In this document: positions 1 to 11,500 of the stretch, piece after piece
Numbering within the stretch: the stretch's first letter is position 1
Layout: each line of letters opens with the position of its first letter
NCBI GenBank assembly: GCA_002786065.1
Contig: NHNY01000038.1
Span: 62,001 to 126,000, forward strand
Source of the DNA: Microcyclospora pomicola
Taxonomy: Eukaryota > Ascomycota > Dothideomycetes > Capnodiales
DNA length: 64,000 nt
Direction of reading: 5' to 3'
Notes under the pieces: model-generated
The model's database searches: none
What the model saw: only the letters and a program-made list of their open reading frames with translations
What the model was told of the DNA's origin: nothing
Made by a program: the position numbers and the translations under genes

Positions 1-1122
1 GGTCCCGATGCTGGAGTACCGGTCCACGGCAAAAGTGCCCCAGAACGTTCGCCTTCTCTCTTCTCGCTCAGTCCAATCTCTAGGTGGAGGTAGGCATTGC
101 TTGACGTCCAAGCCCACACCATCTAGCCGGTGAAGTCCCATCATCTGCGCCAATCGACAAGCTCTGCCAGCAGACATCCAGGCTCGTGGAAAGTACATAA
201 GCTTGAACTCATAAGCGCCGAGCAGGATCCAAGTCTGGCAGTGCGCCACGGTGATCATGGACTCGCCATGGCCTTTCATCTCATCCTGCTGAATGTATTT
301 GCGGGCGCGTTGATAGAAGTGTTCCTGGAGCGACTCATATTTGTCCGTGGCGGCTGCTGCATTGCACCACATGGCATATCTCAAACAAATGGGTGGGCGC
401 ATGTGGGGGGCAAGATTCATTGCCGCATGGAATCGTGGGCGGTGAATCATGGGTAATGACTGATAACACTTGTTGAAGTATGTGTTCGTGAGTTCCGCTA
501 CTGCATCAGCATTCGGCAGTGGCTCGTCCAATCCAAGTCCGATCATCTCCCACGGACAATCGTCTTCCGACGTTATACCATCGTTCCCAGCGCCTGCGAC
601 ACCCAAAGCCGCATAAGGGTATTGTGCTTGTTGTGGACCATTGTGACTGGTGATGGCTTTCTCGCCGTGGGCTATGATGTCCATATTATCAGCCGAGAAG
701 GCGATATTAGGGTACTCAGGGCCTGCCATGTCCTTGTGCAATGCGGCAGCTTGACGTTCACCTGCTGCAGGTGAAGTGTCTTGTGTTTTCAGCAACGTTT
801 CTACCTGTGCCAGTCGTGCTTCCAAAGCCTTGACGTAGCCTCTTTTGGGGCCACTCTTACGGCGAATTTCATCATAAGAGCAGTCGTGTTGAAGCCTGGA
901 GCATGTACCGCACGAAGGTTTGTCGCCATCGCATCTCAATTTTCGCTTCCTGCACAGTACACAGGCGATCCTTTTCGGCTTGGGCAAAGCCCCGGTGTTG
1001 GCTTCGTCGTACGGTCCTCCACTGTCGCCATCCTGTTGGTCATCGTTGCCTCCTGAAGGGCGGCGGGTAAGGTCGTTGAAGTAGTCATCGTCGGGCGAGC
1101 CGTTCTCGCGTGCGGAAGGCAT
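1..1122 (-). CDS. Zn2Cys6 fungal transcription factor, 5' part (runs off left edge)
   Basis: Reading from the ATG at 1122 (an in-frame stop lies just upstream) one frame stays open to the window edge, giving 374 residues. Residues 54-81 hold a canonical binuclear zinc cluster, C-x2-C-x6-C-x6-C-x2-C-x6-C (C54, C57, C64, C71, C74, C81), preceded by basic KPKR and followed by a short linker and heptad-like stretch (KALEARLAQVETLLK). Further on, MIHRPRF and, near the edge, RAWMSAGRACRLAQMMGLHR followed by WTEREERRRTFWGTF are hallmarks of the fungal-specific transcription factor domain. It should be a nuclear DNA-binding regulator; target genes cannot be read from the sequence. No introns are needed in the visible part. 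The C-terminal part of the regulatory domain lies outside the window. Class is near certain; pathway is unknown. Confidence 0.93.
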   Translation of the reverse strand, partial: MPSARENGSPDDDYFNDLTRRPSGGNDDQQDGDSGGPYDEANTGALPKPKRIACVLCRKRKLRCDGDKPSCGTCSRLQHDCSYDEIRRKSGPKRGYVKALEARLAQVETLLKTQDTSPAAGERQAAALHKDMAGPEYPNIAFSADNMDIIAHGEKAITSHNGPQQAQYPYAALGVAGAGNDGITSEDDCPWEMIGLGLDEPLPNADAVAELTNTYFNKCYQSLPMIHRPRFHAAMNLAPHMRPPICLRYAMWCNAAAATDKYESLQEHFYQRARKYIQQDEMKGHGESMITVAHCQTWILLGAYEFKLMYFPRAWMSAGRACRLAQMMGLHRLDGVGLDVKQCLPPPRDWTEREERRRTFWGTFAVDRYSSIGT

Positions 1123-2675
1123 TCTGGCAGTACTACGCTTCGAAGCGCAGAGAAGGACTGTCCTAGGTTCCGTGCTTGTAGTCGTTCAACAGAAGCACAC
1201 TCTTGCTGCCTTAAGCCCTTACGGCCGAGGCTTACCGTGTGCACAGTATGTGATGTGTTCAATCGGCGTTGCTAAGGAAGGGCGAGCGCATCGCTTTGCG
1301 AGGTGTGTAGGCAGCAGAACATTGTATTTGACAGGCGCGAAGGGTGCAAGGAGCAGCGCGAGCTCCGTGGACGCATCATGCCCCGTCTACCTGGCAATGA
1401 TCCTTCGAGCCCGCCATGGTCGGGGCCAGCTGAAGTGGTCGTCAACCAATGATCACTCAGCGATTGAGCCGATTATTCAGCTGGATAAGGAGCGGACTCC
1501 ACGTGTCCCGCACGATCCGATGAGAGCAACATGGAACACGACCTTAGGTATAGTGGTATGCAGTCAAGATGGCTTCTGCAAAGTCTTATAATGCACAACT
1601 ATTCACTTCGCTCTCGAAAAGCTACTCGAGATGAGTGCGGTAGTCAGATACTGACACAGTCTTGCTGCATCGATGTACCTATCCCACACAGCTCCCAGGG
1701 CTGGAGGCGCCTAGCTACCTATCCACTGAAGGAGCATCGTGACCTTATGCTGGGCAGGGGGCCTCTTCTGTACAACACACTGTACATGATGTGTACATCC
1801 GCATCGTGCCACGTTTGCAAATGACCCAATCGTTCGCAAATCCTCGGTCGATGAATACAGGTCCTGAGCATCAGAAATAGTTTGCTTATGCCTTGCTGCA
1901 TCTGGCGATCAATGTACACAATGGACCCATGCCCTAATGTTTGGTTGACGCTGTGCTGACGAATCACTCGTTGGAGGTCGTTCACGTCTTGTTGTTGAGC
2001 ATACATGTAGGCAGCGTATTGCATGAGGAGTTCGATGAAAACGACCTCTTGCAGCGGCAGATACTTTGTGGCAAAGCGACCATGGAAAGACAAGGTACAT
2101 CGACTCCCTCGCATTCGACCGGAGCTCAGAAGATGGGTGAAAACATACGTTTGGGCATGTGATATGCAAGCTGGACTTCCAAGTGGTACATGTCTACGTA
2201 TATCGGACGACTTGGTCTGAGCGGCTGACGTGAAAGCTGGCAAGGTATCATGTACTTTGAGCGGCAGATCTCAGAACCTGTATCTGAACAGGTATGTCGT
2301 GCGCAGCCAATCAGATGTGCATAGAACTATCTCAAGTTCGCCGGCGAGAAATGAGAACTCATGTCCCATCTTCGCGACAAGAGTCTGATATAACGTGAAG
2401 TGGTCATCTATGTCACGACTCATCAGTCATCATAAAGTGTTGGTTCGGCAGGTTAGCTACTTTCGTCGAGAGACTTGCGATACATCGCCGTTCTGACCAA
2501 AGAAAGGTGTATAGGGAGACAACACCATGTACGAGAGTGCGTTTGAACAGTATGATTTTTGACTGCCTGCCAGCTTTGCGCATACCCACTGAAGGAAGTG
2601 AACTAATGTGAGTGTCACATGCAACGCCTACCAGCAACCCGCAAACTCAACCCCATGTCCGCGTTCTGTCGTAAT
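1123..2675. other. Intergenic, no supported gene (1.55 kb)
   Basis: This stretch lies between the zinc-cluster regulator and RPL6 and holds the promoter of the former and the 3' region of the latter. Short open frames exist on both strands; the longest (174 codons, 1719-2243, minus) has no domain I recognise and no clear splice partners. A decayed or fast-evolving gene cannot be excluded. Confidence 0.5.
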
Positions 2676-3341
2676 CTAAAAGACCATCTCGTGAGGCTTG
2701 TCACCTTTCCTCAAGCTGAAGGAGCTGGCGAGGTAGCCTTGGAGCAGAGGCTCCTTCTTGATCACACTCAACAAGCCCTGGTCAACCTTCTTTTGGTCCT
2801 CTGCGCGATCCTTCTGGGTCTCCTTCTTCTCCTTCTTGTCGCCGAAGAAAGCCTCTTCGCTGCCCTTCTTGTCTGCCTTCCTGTCCCGTGCGAAGTACTT
2901 CTCGCCGCCGACCTTCTCGATGGTGGCCGCGTCGACACCGTCGATTGGGATTGTGGTCTTGGTGGCGATCACGTAACGGGCGTTGACTCGGCGAAGTGGT
3001 ACGCCGTTGACTTTGAATGGTCCAGTCACAAGCAGTGCACCCTGGTCCAGTACCTTGAGAAGCACTACACGCTTGCCCCGGAAGCGGCCAGCGAGGAGGA
3101 TAAGGACGGCGCCGGGTTGGAGAGAAGAGCGTGGCTTGTATGGGTGGATTGTCTTGCGGACCTGATTTGAGGTTATGTTAGTGGCCCACCCCAACTTATA
3201 CGTTCAATCGCCAGGCATTATCCATACCTTCTTCGGTTGCGCTTCGTCCTCGGCTGGGTAGTACTTGCTAGCCTTTTGGCTGGCATGTGGAATTACCCTT
3301 TCGCCCTTCTGGAACTTCTTGGTCTGTGGTTCCGAAGACAT
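2676..3341 (-). CDS. RPL6: 60S ribosomal protein L6 (eL6)
   Basis: Two exons, 3341-3228 and 3161-2676, joined over a 66-nt intron (GTATGG...AATCAG), give 199 residues. Exon 1 encodes [18 protein letters not shown] and ends [10 protein letters not shown]. Exon 2 carries the strongly conserved eL6 block [18 protein letters not shown], then [20 protein letters not shown], and a lysine-rich C-terminal tail with [17 protein letters not shown]. The protein is a structural component of the large cytosolic ribosomal subunit. It diverges from RPN13 with about 410 bp between the start codons. A likely extra intron in the 5' leader is listed separately, as is common for ribosomal protein genes. Start choice is supported by eL6 homology directly after the ATG and by the clean phase of the intron. 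No anomalies seen. Confidence 0.97.
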
Positions 3342-3751
3342 TTTGGCGACTATAGAGACCGTTGTTGTCAGCAATGTTATTAATGCTGCAGGTTTGACGG
3401 TAGTCGAAGGAGTCGGCTCTGGAGTAGGTCGAATGTAGGGAAGCGTACCGAATGTGTGCTGTGGATGGTGGGTTAGTTGTCGCTGTCGCAAAGAAGTCGG
3501 CTTCGTAGAGGTTGATGCAAGCCCACACACGGATTATCGAAGGTCGGGCTTGGCAGTGTGACACTACCGATGTGTACATCACGTGACTGCGGAATGCGCG
3601 CTGTTGCCTCAGGCATTACTCTGCTTCGTCATTCGACCTCACCTCAGCTCGTTCCACTTTAAATGCAAGCCAGTCGAACGGAAACGCCAAATATTCTGCC
3701 TGTTCGCCTTCGCCTCCATATTACTGCCCTAGATCAAAGAACTCGCATAGC
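3342..3751. promoter_or_regulatory. Shared divergent promoter, RPL6 / RPN13
   Basis: About 410 bp separate the start codons of the two divergent genes, so both core promoters must lie here. Pyrimidine-rich tracts precede the RPN13 start. I did not find a clear proteasome-associated control element. Confidence 0.6.
3350..3448 (-). other. Putative 5'-leader intron of RPL6
   Basis: On the minus strand a GTACGC donor at 3448 and a CTATAG acceptor at 3350, with a TGCTGAC branch-point-like sequence between them, would splice out 99 nt ending nine bases before the RPL6 start codon. It has the shape of an ascomycete intron and leader introns are frequent in ribosomal protein genes, but no transcript is available here. 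Confidence 0.42.
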
Positions 3752-5161
3752 ATGGCTTCTTCACCAGTCATCACGTTCAAAGCTGGCCAGTGCGATCGAA
3801 ATGGCCGCAAAGTCAGTCCCAACTCAACTCCAGGCTACATCTACCTTTACAACGATGACGACGACTTCTTACACTTCTGCTGGCGTCCGAGAAGCCAACT
3901 CTCTACAGAACCAGACCTCGATCTTCTCATGCTTCCAGGAGATGGTAGTTTCACTCCTCTTCTTAAAGAATCAGGTGCCGAAGACCTCCACTCACCCACA
4001 ACCGGCCGCATCTATGTCCTGAAATTCTCCAGCTCGAGTCAAAAGCACTACTTTTGGATGCAAAGCAAGAGCCAGCACAAAGAGGGTAGCCTGAGCTGGT
4101 TCAGTCTGCGAGATCAAAGATTGGGGCAGATTGTGGATCTGCTGTTACAAGGCGAAGAGGTCGATGTTGAGCAAGAGCTGGAGGAGGTCAGGAGAAGCAA
4201 TGGCGAGGACGACGACGATGGCTCTGGTGACGCAGACGCGATGGATGTCGACGAGGCGCCTGGCAGACGATCAAATCAATCGGGTGGGGCAAGACGAGGC
4301 GGTGCCGATGACGACGAAGGAGATGAGGGAGTAACTCGTGGCCAGGGAGGCGCAGCCGGAGGGCGAGCGTAAGTTTCATCCTGATGTCAACTCTACATTG
4401 GCGGCGTTCAAGCACGGCGAGCAAGCGATTGTGGTCACAAGAAGTCGTATCAGCATTGTAGCATGCGGAAATGATCAGACATGACAATCATGACATGATG
4501 CAATAACACCTTTTGTTGTACAATAAGCAAGAACCAAAAAGATAATCAGCAATGTCTTTCCACTAAAGGTGCATAGAATCGTGATCGCTAATTCGTCCTC
4601 TTCCGCAGCGAGCAAAATCAAAATACCAACGCTCTAGTTCAAGACTTTCTTGCATCGCTTCAAGGGCCTGGAAGTAACAAGCATCCTCCAGTCTCCGCAG
4701 ACTCTCCATTTACCACACTCTCTGATCTTCTGACGCCCGCCACCACCCTATCATTCCTCTCCACAGCCACAGAGACACAAATCGATCAGCTCTGCGCCTA
4801 CCTGCCAGCTGATCTCTTCCTGCTCGCACAAGAGACAGACTCTTCATCATCCTCAAGCGATCCCGAGCCTTCACCGGCTGCTGCTCAAGCTGCAATCGAA
4901 GCGCTCAGCACGGCACAGAAGAAAGACATCATCGCTCGCGTGCTCCGAAGCCCGCAGCTTCAGCAAAGTCTGGGGAGTCTGACTGTAGCGCTCAGAGACG
5001 GCGGTCTTCCGATGATTGGGGAGGCATTGGGTCTGAAAGTGGAGAACGGGGGTCTTCTGAGAGGCGGCAGTATGCCACTAGGCGGTGGGCAGGCGGTGCA
5101 AGGTTTTGTCGAGGGTGTAAAGAAGACCGTGGAGGAAGAGCAGGACAGAAAGCCTAACTAG
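3752..5161 (+). CDS. RPN13: 26S proteasome ubiquitin receptor Rpn13/ADRM1 (Pru + DEUBAD)
   Basis: Exons 3752-4368 and 4609-5161 (240-nt intron, GTAAGT...TTCCGCAG) encode 389 residues. Residues 7-115 are a Pru domain: VITFKAGQC, then GYIYLYNDDDDFLHFCWRPR, GRIYVLKF and HYFWMQSKS match the ubiquitin- and Rpn2-binding fold. An acidic, low-complexity linker follows (GEDDDDGSGDADAMDVDE). Exon 2 encodes a DEUBAD-like C-terminal region, with TTLSDLLTPATTLSFL, QIDQLCAYLPADLFL and a helical segment ending GFVEGVKKTVEEEQ; in animals and S. pombe this region recruits the deubiquitinase UCH37/Uch2. S. cerevisiae Rpn13 has only the Pru domain. Acts in the proteasome base as a ubiquitin receptor. The intron is long for this window and its donor itself supplies a stop codon (GCG TAA), so unspliced mRNA would encode a Pru-only protein. 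Confidence 0.93.
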
Positions 5162-5583
5162 AGTCCGCAGGGTTACAAGTCCTAGGTGGCGGCCGATTGG
5201 ACTCAAGCCCTACTATCTTACTCGTGGAGTCTGGTCCCATGGATTACGTAATCCATGAATACCACGGAAGCTCGTTTCCGGTTCTCTATCGGCCCATGAT
5301 CGAATGGTCGACTTGTACAGGTTCATCCTGAACACTCATCGCACCCGACCCAAGGTATTCCGCCTCATCAAGTAGATTCGTTCAAGTTGCTGGATTCTGT
5401 TCAACGTTGCATGATTATTTTTGATACAAGATCTATGAGCAGCTCTAGAAAGCGCCGGAGGAATCATACGCAGCATCAACGGGTACCCTGTGTTACCCTG
5501 TAAGATCAAGCAGCATGGCTGTCCAACAAACACTCTGATTGAGATTGGTCATACACAGCACTGCTTGGCTATTAGTAGCTAAA
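5162..5583. other. Intergenic, nothing recognised
   Basis: A 422-bp convergent gap between RPN13 and the helicase-AAA gene. It should hold both 3' ends; I see no further feature. Confidence 0.6.
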
Positions 5584-8500
5584 TCAAATAGACGTAGCCT
5601 CCAGTTGAGCATCCGAGACGAAGTGCGACCCTCCGGCACAGCGATATCCTGAGGCCTGCTTGATCCACTGAAAGCCCGCCACGCAATGGCCGATCAAGCG
5701 AAGCTTCTTCTGAGCTTCAGCTTCCTGTCTCCGCCGCAATTCTGCCTCTTCTCGAGCCCGTCGAGCAAGCTCTCGTTTGATCCGCTCTGCTTCTGCACGA
5801 CGTTTCGCTTCATCTGCCGCTGCTTGCAAAGCCTTGACACGTTCCATACGGCGTTCCTCGGCTTCTCGTTCAGCTTTTTTGTTTTGATCGATGGCAGCTT
5901 GCTTGGCCTGAGCAGCGATTGCTGCTTCAATCTCTGCCTTGGCGCGGGCCTCTTCTTCCATAGCTTGAACATGTCGAGCCATCATCTCCTTCTCGTTCTC
6001 GAAAAGCTTTGCTAGTGCCGCCTCGCGCTCCTCGTGCGCTTGCTTGTCTATCTCAAGCTGCTGCCAGACAGCATCAGGAACATCTGGATCCCGAAGACTG
6101 GATCTGGCTGCAACCTCAACCTCTGGCACGGGCAAAGGCTGGGAAGGCAAGTTCTCATCGATAGACTCTTGAACCTCGTTCCGGAATGATGTGGCTTTCG
6201 GGGTCTCCTCCAAGTGCCTCGTACGCTGAGGTAAATCCCAAGAAGGCTGACTAGGCCGGACATGTTTTGTACGGCCGCTCCGCTCTCTGATCATCCCATC
6301 AATCTCTTCAAGAACAAGCTGTTCGTCAACAACCATACACGCTGTAGACTCGTCAGATGTCGCTAACAATTTGCCAAAAATTGCTTTTTGAATTGTTTCA
6401 ACATCTCGCGCACTGGCCCAGTTGTCAATTGAGGAAAGGGTGGAGAACCTGCTCTCGAGTGTCTGACGAAATGCCGGCGACGGGTCGTGTAGTATACAAA
6501 AGTCCACGGATTCTCTGTGCTTCTCCATCAGTGTTGCCAGAAGTACGATACATGCACCAGGACCAAGACTATCAAAGGTTACAGTTTCGGGGAAGCGCGA
6601 TGTAAGGCCGGGGTTCATCGTCATGAGGCGTTTAATGTCTTCATCGTAGCCTGCTAGGATGACGAGGAGTCTTCGATGGAACTTCTCTCTGGTGAGGCAG
6701 TCCACAATCTCATCCATGGCTTCCTTGGCAAAGGGACCATCTGCAAGTCGATAAGCTTCATCCACGAATAGGACTTTACCGAGAGCCTTCTCCAACAATT
6801 TTTGCGTCTTGGGACCCGTTTGCCCGACGTACTCGCCGACAAGCTCGGTTGCCGAACATGTGACCACATCAGCGGACGAAAGAAACTCCATATCGTAATA
6901 GACTTTGCCCATCTTCTTCGCTGTAGTGGTTTTACCAGTCCCAGGTGGACCGCGGAAGAGGAAGTTGAATGGCAGCAACTCCCGTGGATCCATTTTTCGA
7001 GCTCTTGCACTGGCCGCTGTCTGCTGGTATCGCTTCAACTGCTGTATGGTTGCATCGGCACCTACCACACCTTTAAAAAGCATGTCGATATTTGTGGCAG
7101 CTCTCCCTCCTCGGTCATAGTCGGCATCGAAATCCACAGCTTCCAGAGTGTCTGCATTCTTCACGCTAACGCCAACCAAACGTTTCTGCTGTGCGAATTT
7201 GGCTTTATCGAGCAATATATCGACTTCTCCCCCGTTGCCAAAATTTGGCCGGTTCCTGGCTCGCTGTAGCACTTTCATCGCGACACGCTTTGCTTGGTCT
7301 GTGGCTTTCAAATCTTGCTGTTTGAGTTTCAGATCCAAGATCTTGCGCAGTTCATCATCTTTGAAGTCTTCAAATTTGAATGCAGAGTCGATGGGAAATC
7401 TGCGACTCAAGCCAGGGTTCACTTCCTGAAGCATGGTCTGCATCTGATCCCAATAGCCGAGGAGAAGCACGCAACGGTCTTCGCCAGGGACACTTTGGAC
7501 CTCACCTACGATGGCATCAATGACGGCTGTCTTGTAAGGATCGTTGGCTGAGTACAGGCCATAAGCTTCGTCGATGACAAGAACCTTGCCAGTGGTGGCC
7601 GCTAGTATGCCTTTCGTTTTTTTCTCTGATTCGCCAAGATGAGCTCCGATGAAGTCCGCCGGTTGTTTGACAACGACTGGCAACGTCAGCATATAACTTG
7701 AGGTCAGAGAAGCAATGGATTTTACCTTCACCATTGGACAAGAGGCCAAGATCGGCCAATAGTCTGCCGTACAGTTTAGCAACTGTTGTTTTGCCGGTAC
7801 CTGGAGAGCCGACGAAGATTCGATTCAGGTTGAACTGGATGAGCGACTTTTCTTCCAGTTCGCGGTGATAGTTCATGTCGATACTTGCGAGCAGTGCTTG
7901 CAGCGAATCCTCCACAGACTGAAGCCCAATCATGTCTTGCAATTTCTTCCATGAGTGATTGTGCTGCAGCACATCAGATGGCTCCGGGCCGATGAGATCC
8001 TCTTTGGTAAGGAAGAGGTCCCCAGGACTAAGACCTGCACGCCTTTCTTGTCGAATCCGCTTTGCTTGTCTTGTCGTGATGGTTGCTAAAACGTTCTCGA
8101 TAGCTCTTGCGTTTCCGAAGCCTTCTCGACCACGACCTCGACCCACTTTGCGAGCGACAATCCGTGCGAACAGCCCGTCAATACCATCCTCGAGCTTCAT
8201 CTTGTGTCGATACTTCTTATCGACTTGATATGCGAGTATCTTTCGAAGCTCTTCGTCACTGTAATCCTGGAATTGAAGCTCGTTGGGGAATCTTGAGGGA
8301 AAGCCAGGATTATGTGCGAAAAAGTCTTCCATCTGTTTGTTGTAACCAGCAATGATGAAGACGATTTTGCCGCGATAGTTCTCCACTTCTGCAAGTAGGA
8401 AGTCCAGAACAGCTTTGCCACCAAAACTTGATCCCGAGGCAAGCTGATAGGCTTCGTCGATAAATAGGGCTCCACCACCATTGTTCAAGATTTCTTCCAG

Positions 8501-11500
8501 GATCCGCTTACATCCAGGGACCCCTTCAGCTGCGAGACTGGAGCCAGTGGTTTCTTTAATGGAAGATCCGGACAAAGCGCCAACTGATGTCAAGAAGCTG
8601 GCATACAATCGAGCAACGGTGGTTTTCCCTATGTGAAAGTCAATATTGCTCTGCAGGGCTGTCCTCAATCATCTTACCTGTGCCAGGGTTGCCAAGGAGG
8701 GAAGCGTTGAATCTTTCCTCCCTCAGATCTATGTTTTGGCGAACTGCCAGGTCGATTTTATCCTTGATACCAAGGAATTGTTCTTTGACGTTGTCAAGCC
8801 CTATCATACTCATGAGTTCGTCCATTGCCTCATTCTCGTCGAGAAAAATTGACTTGCGATGTTTCCAATCCTCCACCGGGTTTGGTAAGGGAGCAGACGG
8901 CTTTTGCGTTTTATGCTGTGGTGGAGTCGTTGGCGGTGATTTATCAGTCGCCACAGATGATGGAGCCTGCTGTGATTTTGTTTGTGTCGGTGGCGATGAT
9001 GGCACTCCAGCGCGAACGACTTTTTTAAGGTCCTTCAGATCTTGTTGACGTTGTTTAATAGCGCTCTCCATGTCGTTTTCATCCCTTCCTTCTTTGAGTA
9101 GTCGCTGTTGATGTTCGATCTCCTCTTGTATCTCCGCTAAGCGTGCCGCATGACGGCGTTGCCGTTCGTCTCTGCGCTCGTCCAATTTGAGGTCTCGTTG
9201 ACGACGTTTCTCCGTCTGTCGTGCTTCTTCAGCGCATTTTTGGCAATTGTGCGTCGCCTGTTTGCTGCATTTGATCTTTCTCTTATGGCCCTTAGAGCAC
9301 ACAAAGTCCACCGGTTGCAGACACTCTACCTTCGTATGGTCAAAAAGCTGATGACAGCTTTGGGGACATAGATGAACGCCACAGTTAAGCATAGTGCCAC
9401 TACACGAAGTTAGAAGTACCGCGCTTGAGACAGATCAAGACTTGACTTACCAAGGCTCGGAGCAACCACCATCAGGGCAATGCGTAAGGAAGTCTTTGCG
9501 GCTTTGCAGCAATACTTTTCTAGTCTGATGACGCTGACACACGACAGGGACGCCATCATACAGATGTTTTGCCTCTTTCATGAAATCAAGAAATGGTTCC
9601 CATGCGTCTTTACCCTTCTTGCTTTTAAGGAATGTTGCGGAATTCCCAATCATGATCAGCCCTATACGAGCTCTTGATAGCAGGACATTCAAGCGCTGAG
9701 GAGAGTTCATGAACCCTATATCGCCTTGCGCATTGCTGCGAACCAGTGAGACAACCACAACATCACTTTCTTCGCCCTGATAGTTGTCTGCAATATCGTA
9801 AGTATGCTGAAAGCATTCTGGAGATGTGATACGTACCGACAGTAGCTAGACGAAGACTGCGCTTACCATGTGCAGCACTCGCTGCTGTCATCAGGCCTGC
9901 GGCGACAAGATCATGAGAGTCGAGATCTCCAAGTACCGGATCGTGGTCCACGCTCAATTTTGCCTTGAGGAGACTGAGCTGGCCCAGGTAGGGAGTCAAT
10001 ACGACAATCTTGTCCGTGCCATAGCCTTGCTGAGCCAAGTAACGCACAATACCGAGAACCATGTCAGCCTCGAACTCGTTCCTTCTGCTGACTTTACTGC
10101 CTTCGTCACGACGATCAGGCACGCCTTCTTGTGCTTCTTCGGGGCGTTCGTGGTCGTAGAATATGACCCGGTCTTGGAAACCACGAAGCATGTCCCGTTG
10201 TTGTGTGCTGGGAGCATTCTCTAGGTGGGGATAGGTCAGGTGTTTGATGATACCGGATATCTCTGGCGGCATACGATGTTGCATGTGTAGGCTCTCATGG
10301 GGAAATCCCCGGAGTACAAGGCGCTCAAACATTGACATGTTGAGATCATACCCATCTCCCTTCTCCACGGTAAGCTTGTAATCGTTCACTCTCGGTCGAA
10401 GTTGCTTGTGGTCTCCGATCAGTATCAATTGCTTGGTATATTCTGTCATCGCCGATAGAATATGGCTCTCGAGAATCTCGCCTGCTTCCTCCACAAGGAC
10501 TATTCCAGGTGTGGCGTTGCTCAGTTGTGACATGTACATTGCAGCACCAGTCGTAGTGCAGCCGATGACTCGTTTAGACTTTAGCGTTTGGTCACTACGA
10601 GTGGCGAATAGCTCTTGCATGCGGCGATACTCGTTGTCGAATCTCTTGATTGAGCGCGCGAGGCTAGCAGTATGTTCTTTGAGAATGGCATGCTTCCACT
10701 GCCTGTAGAAGATATCGCGTGCCGTCTTCTTTGTTGCCCAGACCTCCTGATGACAACTATCAAGAAGACCATTCAAAGTACCTGCGTCACGCCCTTGGCG
10801 CCATCTTTCAATCAAGTATGTGCTTTTGAGTCGTCTCCCGTCGGACCCCACAATACTCATGCCATCCTCGTCAGCTGGTGTAGTGAAAGCATCGAAAAAG
10901 TGATCGTGTTCTGAAAACTCCAGATACTCCATCAAACGTGAATCCGTTACAGACAGATGCTCGAGGCTGTCGAACTTGCGATGCAACTCTTCCTCCATAC
11001 AAGATAAGGTCGAGTTGATCTCCTGTAGCATGTTATACTGACCTGGCGAGATCCGACCTTGATCTTGATTTGACATTTTCAAGCTATCAGTTCGTGCCGA
11101 GCTCTTGGAGCCAAGTCTAACCATAGCAGATCCAGGAATACCGATGTCCAAGAGATCTTCAAGAAACTGGTCCAGAGCATGATTGGTGAAGCACAAGACA
11201 AGAATGGTCTCGCCTGTGTGTTCGTACAAGGCTTTCGCGATCAAAGCCCCAAGGAAAGATTTACCGGTGCCAGGAGGACCTTGAATGAGGCTTACCGATC
11301 TTCTCAAAGCAGCAAGCAGTGAGTCCGCTTGCGATCTGTCTAGATCAACATCTTTCGATAACCCCAATATAGAGCGTAGCCCGCGACCTTCATTGAGCAT
11401 TATCGAATTGCAGAGACGGTCTAGATCGAAGGGTGACGTGAAATCTACTGGCAAGTCACCGAATGAGAGCAGCTGTTGCGCCAAGGGAAATTCAGTGATT

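Noticed and set aside
1719-2243. 174-codon minus-strand open frame
   Set aside because: Residues 20-100 have a vague helical look, but there is no recognisable domain, no supported ATG context and no matching splice partners.
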